Shown here: positions 56,001-64,000 of the stretch, piece by piece
Position numbering within the stretch: position 1 is the first letter of the stretch
Layout of the letters: each line of letters starts with the position of its first letter
Assembly: GCF_958450345.1 (NCBI RefSeq)
Contig: NC_088781.1
Coordinates: 119,982,431 to 120,046,430, forward strand
Reading direction: 5' to 3'
Length of the DNA: 64,000 bases
Origin: Calliphora vicina
Taxonomy: Eukaryota > Arthropoda > Insecta > Diptera > Calliphoridae
Program-made: the position numbers and the translations under genes
The notes under the pieces: model-generated
The model's input: the letters and a program-made list of their open reading frames with translations, nothing else
Databases searched by the model: none
What the model was told of the DNA's origin: nothing

Positions 56001-59000
56001 CTAGTCATAGTCTAGTCATAGTCTAGTCATAGTCTAGTCATAGTCTAGTCATAGTCTAGTCATAGTCTAGTCATAGTCTAGTCATAGTCTAGTCATAGTC
56101 TAGTCATAGTCTAGTCATAGTCTAGTCATAGTCTAGTCATAGTCTAGTCATAGTCTAGTCATAGTCTAGTCATAGTCTAGTCATAGTCTAGTCATAGTCT
56201 AGTCATAGTCTAGTCATAGTCTAGTCATAGTCTAGTCATAGTCTAGTCATAGTCTAGTCATAGTCTAGTCATAGTCTAGTCATAGTCTAGTCATAGTCTA
56301 GTCATAGTCTAGTCATAGTCTAGTCATAGTCTAGTCATAGTCTAGTCATAGTCTAGTCATAGTCTAGTCATAGTCTAGTCATAGTCTAGTCATAGTCTAG
56401 TCATAGTCTAGTCATAGTCTAGTCATAGTCTAGTCATAGTCTAGTCATAGTCTAGTCATAGTCTAGTCATAGTCTAGTCATAGTCTAGTCATAGTCTAGT
56501 CATAGTCTAGTCATAGTCTAGTCATAGTCTAGTCATAGTCTAGTCATAGTCTAGTCATAGTCTAGTCATAGTCTAGTCATAGTCTAGTCATAGTCTAGTC
56601 ATAGTCTAGTCATAGTCTAGTCATAGTCTAGTCATAGTCTAGTCATAGTCTAGTCATAGTCTAGTCATAGTCTAGTCATAGTCTAGTCATAGTCTAGTCA
56701 TAGTCTAGTCATAGTCTAGTCATAGTCTAGTCATAGTCTAGTCATAGTCTAGTCATAGTCTAGTCATAGTCTAGTCATAGTCTAGTCATAGTCTAGTCAT
56801 AGTCTAGTCATAGTCTAGTCATAGTCTAGTCATAGTCTAGTCATAGTCTAGTCATAGTCTAGTCATAGTCTAGTCATAGTCTAGTCATAGTCTAGTCATA
56901 GTCTAGTCATAGTCTAGTCATAGTCTAGTCATAGTCTAGTCATAGTCTAGTCATAGTCTAGTCATAGTCTAGTCATAGTCTAGTCATAGTCTAGTCATAG
57001 TCTAGTCATAGTCTAGTCATAGTCTAGTCATAGTCTAGTCATAGTCTAGTCATAGTCTAGTCATAGTCTAGTCATAGTCTAGTCATAGTCTAGTCATAGT
57101 CTAGTCATAGTCTAGTCATAGTCTAGTCATAGTCTAGTCATAGTCTAGTCATAGTCTAGTCATAGTCTAGTCATAGTCTAGTCATAGTCTAGTCATAGTC
57201 TAGTCATAGTCTAGTCATAGTCTAGTCATAGTCTAGTCATAGTCTAGTCATAGTCTAGTCATAGTCTAGTCATAGTCTAGTCATAGTCTAGTCATAGTCT
57301 AGTCATAGTCTAGTCATAGTCTAGTCATAGTCTAGTCATAGTCTAGTCATAGTCTAGTCATAGTCTAGTCATAGTCTAGTCATAGTCTAGTCATAGTCTA
57401 GTCATAGTCTAGTCATAGTCTAGTCATAGTCTAGTCATAGTCTAGTCATAGTCTAGTCATAGTCTAGTCATAGTCTAGTCATAGTCTAGTCATAGTCTAG
57501 TCATAGTCTAGTCATAGTCTAGTCATAGTCTAGTCATAGTCTAGTCATAGTCTAGTCATAGTCTAGTCATAGTCTAGTCATAGTCTAGTCATAGTCTAGT
57601 CATAGTCTAGTCATAGTCTAGTCATAGTCTAGTCATAGTCTAGTCATAGTCTAGTCATAGTCTAGTCATAGTCTAGTCATAGTCTAGTCATAGTCTAGTC
57701 ATAGTCTAGTCATAGTCTAGTCATAGTCTAGTCATAGTCTAGTCATAGTCTAGTCATAGTCTAGTCATAGTCTAGTCATAGTCTAGTCATAGTCTAGTCA
57801 TAGTCTAGTCATAGTCTAGTCATAGTCTAGTCATAGTCTAGTCATAGTCTAGTCATAGTCTAGTCATAGTCTAGTCATAGTCTAGTCATAGTCTAGTCAT
57901 AGTCTAGTCATAGTCTAGTCATAGTCTAGTCATAGTCTAGTCATAGTCTAGTCATAGTCTAGTCATAGTCTAGTCATAGTCTAGTCATAGTCTAGTCATA
58001 GTCTAGTCATAGTCTAGTCATAGTCTAGTCATAGTCTAGTCATAGTCTAGTCATAGTCTAGTCATAGTCTAGTCATAGTCTAGTCATAGTCTAGTCATAG
58101 TCTAGTCATAGTCTAGTCATAGTCTAGTCATAGTCTAGTCATAGTCTAGTCATAGTCTAGTCATAGTCTAGTCATAGTCTAGTCATAGTCTAGTCATAGT
58201 CTAGTCATAGTCTAGTCATAGTCTAGTCATAGTCTAGTCATAGTCTAGTCATAGTCTAGTCATAGTCTAGTCATAGTCTAGTCATAGTCTAGTCATAGTC
58301 TAGTCATAGTCTAGTCATAGTCTAGTCATAGTCTAGTCATAGTCTAGTCATAGTCTAGTCATAGTCTAGTCATAGTCTAGTCATAGTCTAGTCATAGTCT
58401 AGTCATAGTCTAGTCATAGTCTAGTCATAGTCTAGTCATAGTCTAGTCATAGTCTAGTCATAGTCTAGTCATAGTCTAGTCATAGTCTAGTCATAGTCTA
58501 GTCATAGTCTAGTCATAGTCTAGTCATAGTCTAGTCATAGTCTAGTCATAGTCTAGTCATAGTCTAGTCATAGTCTAGTCATAGTCTAGTCATAGTCTAG
58601 TCATAGTCTAGTCATAGTCTAGTCATAGTCTAGTCATAGTCTAGTCATAGTCTAGTCATAGTCTAGTCATAGTCTAGTCATAGTCTAGTCATAGTCTAGT
58701 CATAGTCTAGTCATAGTCTAGTCATAGTCTAGTCATAGTCTAGTCATAGTCTAGTCATAGTCTAGTCATAGTCTAGTCATAGTCTAGTCATAGTCTAGTC
58801 ATAGTCTAGTCATAGTCTAGTCATAGTCTAGTCATAGTCTAGTCATAGTCTAGTCATAGTCTAGTCATAGTCTAGTCATAGTCTAGTCATAGTCTAGTCA
58901 TAGTCTAGTCATAGTCTAGTCATAGTCTAGTCATAGTCTAGTCATAGTCTAGTCATAGTCTAGTCATAGTCTAGTCATAGTCTAGTCATAGTCTAGTCAT

Positions 59001-59560
59001 AGTCTAGTCATAGTCTAGTCATAGTCTAGTCATAGTCTAGTCATAGTCTAGTCATAGTCTAGTCATAGTCTAGTCATAGTCTAGTCATAGTCTAGTCATA
59101 GTCTAGTCATAGTCTAGTCATAGTCTAGTCATAGTCTAGTCATAGTCTAGTCATAGTCTAGTCATAGTCTAGTCATAGTCTAGTCATAGTCTAGTCATAG
59201 TCTAGTCATAGTCTAGTCATAGTCTAGTCATAGTCTAGTCATAGTCTAGTCATAGTCTAGTCATAGTCTAGTCATAGTCTAGTCATAGTCTAGTCATAGT
59301 CTAGTCATAGTCTAGTCATAGTCTAGTCATAGTCTAGTCATAGTCTAGTCATAGTCTAGTCATAGTCTAGTCATAGTCTAGTCATAGTCTAGTCATAGTC
59401 TAGTCATAGTCTAGTCATAGTCTAGTCATAGTCTAGTCATAGTCTAGTCATAGTCTAGTCATAGTCTAGTCATAGTCTAGTCATAGTCTAGTCATAGTCT
59501 AGTCATAGTCTAGTCATAGTCTAGTCATAGTCTAGTCATAGTCTAGTCATAGTCTAGTCA
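53015..59560. repeat. 11-bp satellite TAGTCTAGTCA, ~6.5 kb
   Basis: Almost uninterrupted tandem copies of TAGTCTAGTCA, about 590 units. I see only three base substitutions: T to C at 53,233, T to C at 54,648 and A to T at 55,431. Length variants are confined to a few places: an extra TAGTC at about 53,791 and 53,841, missing TAGTC at about 55,660 and 55,700, and runs of pure TAGTC at 55,386-55,442 and 55,789-55,875. The unit is a TAGTC pentamer plus a TAGTCA hexamer. TAG stops occur in every frame, so it is noncoding. Followed by a short degenerate tail to about 59,610. Assembly may have altered the true length. Confidence 0.97.
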
Positions 59561-61946
59561 GCAGTCTATTCAGTAGTGAAGTTAGTAGTTTATTCGATAG
59601 TCTAATTTTGTTACAGATACACCTTTCAAAATGAGAATATTCTCCCTTTAAATGTAGCGCTCATTTTCATTTCTAATAAAATAAGTGTTTGTTCAACTTT
59701 GGTAATTTTTTTTTTTCTAGTTTTATATTCTGTGAAAAACATTACTTTGCTTAATTTTATTTTAAATGTATATTCAAAGAATACTATATTTTTTTTTTGC
59801 TTTTGTCCTACATATAATAATCGGCTTAATTTACTGTCTCTTTCCAACAAACAAATGTATTTTTGCCTTTGTGCAAAATATGTAATAGAAATCAGGCAAG
59901 AAGTAAAGAAAAAAACTTTAGTTTTTTTTGTATTAAACTTTAATAGAGTTTATGTAGAGTGTGTGATATTTAGATATCTAAGACTAGGTACAAAACATGG
60001 CTTTAGCAGTTTGAAGTATCCTTACCCCTTTCATTTTATTCTTACACTCATAAATCCTTTAACAATCTATCTAAACTCCTTAATTTTTTTCTAGCTTTAT
60101 TCAATACCCTTCTATAAAAATAAAGTATTGTGTAAGAATGTGTTTTTTGTGTTAGGAAGGTCCTGTTGGATTGGTTTTGTAGAGATGAGTGTGAGCGGTG
60201 TGAGTAGTGTAAGTTCTTAGTAAGTAACCCCTAAAGACACATGCAAAAAAGGATTAAATTCATGTCTAAGACATTTTGTGTTGTATTTTTTTACTATTTT
60301 TTTTTTTAATAAATTAATGTTTTGTTTGCCAAAGATACAGAAAATGAAGGGGGTTATATGACAGTTTTTGCTTTGAAGGTGAGTAAAGCCCTCCTGGGGG
60401 CTTAGGGATTTGTAGAGAATATAGCAGAGATTAGGGAAACCTTAAAAGTGAGATTTTTACTTTGACATTTAGGCGTTGTAATGGTTTAAGGCTAAATATC
60501 TTATTACAGAAATTTTAAGTCAATAACAATTGATTATCCTAGAAAACATTAAAGTAAACTGAACAGTATGGCTAACGAATATAGTTGCTAGAAGCAAAAC
60601 AATGCGATGTAACCAGAAACTTATATAAAACACAGCAATTTTTATATTTTTCATATAATATTTGTATAATTTCTACCTCAAAATCATTGAAAATTGAGGT
60701 CAATATGCTGTTTATCCTTCAAAGAACATTTGTGGCATAAATAATTCTGTCATTGTCTGTTCATACAATTAATTTCATTCAACAGCATCCTGCATAATTT
60801 TTTTTTTGTTTGTAAAAAAATGTCCCTGGTATTAATGACAGATCAGTTTTTGTTTATTTGTAATTTGCTACCTGTTTATTTTATTAAATGTATATAAATT
60901 TATTTTATTAATTGTAATAATATTTATTCAATTTAATTTGCTAATAATTGCATTATACTTTATTGTGGGGGTTATGCAGTTGTTGTTGCTTTTTGTTTTT
61001 ATTTTTAATGATTATTTAATTTATTGTATATAGCACAATTATGACAATAAATTGAACAGAAAATTAAAGGCATTATAAATTTGTTAAACGGAATGTAAGG
61101 GAAAGTATTGAAATCTAGTGGAAATATTTAAAGATTAAACAAATTCTTTAATTTTTATAACAAGAACTTGTCAATCTATTTGTATAACAAATAGACAGAC
61201 ATATCAGACTCACTGCTGATGTTTCAGTTTGAAAAGTCTGCAGTGAGTGTGAAATGTCATGACACAAGTCATTAGATATAACTCCGAGAAACTTACCTTT
61301 AAGCTGAGGGCTTCAAGAAAGAATCTATTATACAAAACTTTCGCTAATTTCCTTAATTATCTCTCACTCTTCATAACAATTCAGAATATATGTATGTATT
61401 TATCTCTCCTATTTTATAAAACTTATTTAACTCATTTCTCTAATTATTTTACCTTGTTTTCTGTTACGTTTAGCTAAAAGCTTAAATAATATCCAGCGAC
61501 ATTAAGCAAAATAGACAAATTTCTAAACTAAACTAGATGACATGAGAGATTAGAGAAAAGTATTTAAATGGGAATGAAAAAAAAGGTTACTAAACATTTT
61601 ATAAAAATTTACATTCATATTTATATAAATAATACAGACATAATCAAGGTAAAAGGGAAAATGAAAAAATAATTCTATAGAAATTAACTTTTCTACACAC
61701 ACAACAAGGTTCGCACAATGTCTGTAAAACATCTTCCCGGATGTACGTTCGTTGGTATGCTTCTAATATGGGTGACATACTTTTGTCTAGATTAAATATA
61801 TTTTTCCACACACATACATAATCGCAAAGCAGGACTATATATAAAAATATTGTAAGGAAAAACCTAATACGCACTCTACTCTGTGTGTCTAAAACGTGGA
61901 GAGTTATATTTATGTATTTGTATGCGAGGTTATTAGAAAAAGTACT
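59561..61946. other. AT-rich DNA, no gene recognised
   Basis: The first ~50 bp are degenerate satellite edge (CAGTCTATTCAGTAGTG). The 131-codon frame at 59,699-60,094 begins in a T-run and is rich in Phe, Leu, Tyr, Ile and Asn; it overlaps a minus frame and shows no domain, so I do not call it. A 9-bp perfect hairpin (ACTCACTGC / GCAGTGAGT, 23-nt loop) lies at 61,208-61,248. Confidence 0.5.
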
Positions 61947-62205
61947 CTCGAAGATAAAGAAATAGTGTTCAAAATTCATTAGTATCCAAAAAAAAAATGA
62001 AATAGTACCATTTACAAAAAGGACTTCTCCCTATAATTCCCTTTTTAGTTTAAATATTCTCAAAATTCTTTCGAAGTCTAAAGAATATTGTTCAAAAATT
62101 CATTAGTTTCCAAAAAAAAAAACAAAAAGTACCTTATATCGAAGGATAAAGTACCATTTACAGAAAGTACTTCTCCCTATAATTCCCTTTTTGGTTTAAA
62201 CATTA
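61947..62205. repeat. Tandem duplication of a ~125-bp segment
   Basis: Copies at 61,947-62,060 and 62,069-62,205 share TTCATTAGTWTCCAAAAAAA, AGTACCATTTACARAAAG, ACTTCTCCCTATAATTCCCT and TTTTRGTTTAAA in order; the second has an extra ~18 bp. No known family. Confidence 0.75.
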
Positions 62206-63136
62206 TCGTATGTCTGTGCACCTTATTATTAAGAATAATGAATATGTACTATTGATAGAAGAAAAAGTACCAACCATGTAAAAAATCGTAACAATTTCAC
62301 CAAAAGTTCCCGAGATACCGAATTATCAGTGACCCATATCGTTATACTGATATAGCCAGTTCTTCCGCCTATTCATAGCTCTTGTGGTATCTATGAACCT
62401 AAATTAATGTACCATCCAAGACAGCTCTTGTCCTGGCTGAAAAATATTTGAGTTACCGCCTGTCTATCGACAAAGATATCAGTTTTCCCTGTGGCGTAGA
62501 CTTTTACATGCCTTCTGAGCGCCAATATATCATCCTTAAAAAACCATACAAATAGAGGACAACTTTATCGTCAAAGTTTATCTTAGGAGTGTCAGCGTAA
62601 ATGAATCATATTCATTTACACGGTTATGGAGAAGGACGGTCTTTAAGAGTACATACCTGCATAATCTCTAGCCTACAATAGTAGATAAAATTTAGAAACT
62701 GATCACGTGCGATCCTCGCTGATCGAACCACATTGCTCCTTCCCTCTGAGCCTCAAAAATTTACTGAATTTTAAACTGTATCAGCTAAATTGCAAAGACC
62801 GATTATGTCTTCGACATAGGGGTACAGAAGATGATCGTGATCTCCTCCTTATTATAGCAACAACTAATGAAAGGAACATTCAGCAACTCTGCACTAAATT
62901 CAGCCTCTAGTCCAAGAGGGAATTAATTGAAATAAGGATTAATATTAATAGCAAGCATCTAGAGGCATACGTATGCCTCGTCATCTCAAATTTCAACAAC
63001 TGATCGAGTTTGATTTTCACGATCGATTGTCTCATTACTCAGCCTTACATTCGAGGTATTGCTATAACGCAACTCAGACGATTTTAAACCATACATTTTA
63101 TATATTTCACATGTGTCTAGCCTATCACCTGTGTCA
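62206..63136. other. Unclassified, moderate complexity
   Basis: No domain in frames at 62,707-62,910 or 62,973-63,245. Parts (GATCACGTGCGATCCTCGCT at 62,701; GTGATCTCCTCCTTATTATA at about 62,838) resemble the spacer of the 520-bp repeat to the right, so this may be a diverged unit of it. Confidence 0.4.
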
Positions 63137-63307
63137 GCTGTATCACTATGACAGTCCATTCGCAGAGAGTGATCTCCATCTCGTTGTAACAATGACTACA
63201 GTAGTCACAAAAAGAAAAATTCAAAGGAATGCATCTAAAGCGTAATGTCTCTTTAACAAATTTTGTTGCTGATCGCGCAGATCACATACCGATGGGTGGT
63301 CATAGGA

Positions 63308-63712
63308 AGGTGTGTCAAAAAGTTTGTGATTTTTTTAATGAAACACAGGTTTTTGGATAAAAAATTATTTTTTTTTTCAACATAGTCTCCATTGAGCTCT
63401 AAGCACTTTGTTGAGCGTTTCACCAATTGTTTGATGCCTTTCAAAAAAAAATTTGTCGATGACGTCAAAATAGGTATTTTTTTAGATGATTTCATCGTTG
63501 GAGTCAAATCTCTTTTCGTCGAGACATTTCGTCACGTTTAGAAACAAGAAATAATCACTCGGTGCAAAATCCGGAGAATTGGGAGGAAGAGGGAGTATTT
63601 TGTAGCCTAATTCATTGATTTTTGCCATGAAAACTGCTGTATCACTATGACTGCTTAACGCTTCATCATGACAGTACTTTCGCAGAGAGTTATCTACTTC
63701 TCGTTGTAACAA
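63308..63712 (-). pseudogene. Mariner-like transposase C-terminus, complete repeat unit
   Basis: From 63,712 down: LQREVDNSLRKYCHDEALSS (second catalytic Asp in HDE), FMAKINELGYKILPLPPNSP, DFAPSDYFLFLNVTKCLDEK (third Asp in PSD), RFDSNDEII, a stop, NTYFDVIDKFFFERHQTIGE, LNKVLRAQWRLC and a stop. Asp-Asp spacing is 36, two more than the mariner 34. Only about the last 130 residues exist. The element ends in TTTTTGACACACCTTCC (inverted at 63,306-63,325), probably its terminal repeat. Different from the mariner lineage at 21-41 kb. Confidence 0.75.
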
Positions 63713-63828
63713 TGACTACAGTAGTCACAGAAAGGAAAATTCAAAGGAATGCATCTAAAGCGTAATGTCTCTTTAACAAATTTTGTTGCTGATCGCGCAG
63801 ATCACATACCGATGGGTGATCATACTAG

Positions 63829-64000
63829 GGCCAAAACGTACATGATTTTTTGAATGAAACTTTACTACTCTCCTTTAAGATCTATACACTTTGTCGAGAG
63901 TTTCTCACAGTTTTTTATGTCAAATCTCTTTCCGCCGAGACATTTCTTCAGGTTTCGAAACAAGAAATAATTACTCGTGGCCTAATTCTAGGATCTTTGC
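63829..64000 (-). pseudogene. Second mariner-like C-terminus, cut by the window edge
   Basis: Minus-strand sequence parallels the unit at 63,308: AATTATTTCTTGTTTCGAAA, GAAATGTCTCGGCGGAAAGA, CTCTCGACAAAGTGTATAG and a terminus CATGTACGTTTTGGCCCTAG. More diverged from the first unit than the shared spacers are from each other. Confidence 0.6.

Larger units (their letters stand above)
63137..64000 (-). repeat. 520-bp tandem units containing mariner C-terminal remnants
   Basis: The spacer at 63,181-63,303 recurs at 63,701-63,823, exactly 520 bp away, with about three differences in 123 bp (blocks AATGACTACAGTAGTCACA, GCATCTAAAGCGTAATGTCT, GCTGATCGCGCAGATCACAT). Between the spacers lies the end of a mariner-like element on the minus strand; a second, more diverged one follows at 63,829 and runs off the window. 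Tandem amplification of a transposon fragment plus flanking DNA is the simplest reading. Confidence 0.75.

Noticed and set aside
53015..59560. 11-bp array as a telomere or a CRISPR array
   Set aside because: The unit does not match insect TTAGG-type telomeres and there are no spacers; it is a plain satellite.
59699..60094. 131-codon open frame after the 11-bp array
   Set aside because: Starts in a T-run, low-complexity composition, overlapping minus-strand frame, no domain.
61208..61248. Short hairpin as a microRNA precursor
   Set aside because: The perfect stem is only 9 bp, too short for a precursor, with a 23-nt loop.

Overview
This window looks like gene-poor, repeat-dominated nuclear DNA of a higher fly (Diptera). 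It is strongly AT-rich, and I find no intact host protein-coding gene, no rRNA gene and no convincing functional tRNA gene. The fly assignment is an inference. It rests on DINE-1/INE-1-like elements (microsatellite-like core of CAGA units followed by a conserved tail with a TATATACTTTAT box and a GGGTATAAAA end hairpin), on degenerate insect-type mariner and Tc1 transposases, on a Helitron, and on fly-style LINE remnants. Open reading frames longer than 60 codons are either transposase or LINE fragments or chance frames in AT-rich DNA.

Layout. 1-245: degenerate 12-bp repeat. 445-918: decayed DINE-1-like copy. 2886-5375 and 7155-10318: two large arrays of an AT-rich ~40-bp satellite whose monomer holds two palindromes. 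10.3-13.5 kb: DINE-like fragment, mariner crumb, and a MITE-like inverted-repeat element flanked by duplicated sequence. 13.47-14.70 kb: first array of a 35-bp satellite superfamily. 15-18.7 kb: unclassified DNA, a tRNA-like remnant and an LTR with heat-shock-element-like sites. 18.7-24 kb: transposon cluster (two DINE-like copies, a TIR-to-TIR Tc1 element inside 35-bp satellite, mariner pieces, a solo LTR with 4-bp target duplication). 24-31.6 kb: inverted 35-bp arrays interrupted by two LINE remnants and a mariner. 33.07-33.90 kb: ~182-bp tandem repeat. 34.7-37.5 kb: nested transposons. 40-43 kb: chimeric mariner carrying a poly(A)-type insertion and a Helitron, then a second DD41D-type transposase pseudogene. 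44.2-46.9 and 48.0-52.0 kb: forward 35-bp arrays, the second with higher-order structure. 53,015-59,560: a nearly uniform 6.5-kb array of TAGTCTAGTCA. 59.6-63.1 kb: AT-rich unclassified DNA with a local duplication. 63.1-64.0 kb: 520-bp tandem units built from mariner C-terminal remnants, running off the window edge.

There is no gene network to describe. The story is of satellites and transposons: elements have inserted into satellites and into each other, and tandem amplification has copied parts of them. The features most worth a second look are the 35-bp satellite superfamily, which keeps its period while changing sequence and orientation across 38 kb; the very homogeneous 11-bp array; the two-palindrome 40-bp satellite; the LTR with heat-shock-like sites; and the mariner-derived tandem repeat. 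Boundaries of degenerate repeats are approximate throughout.
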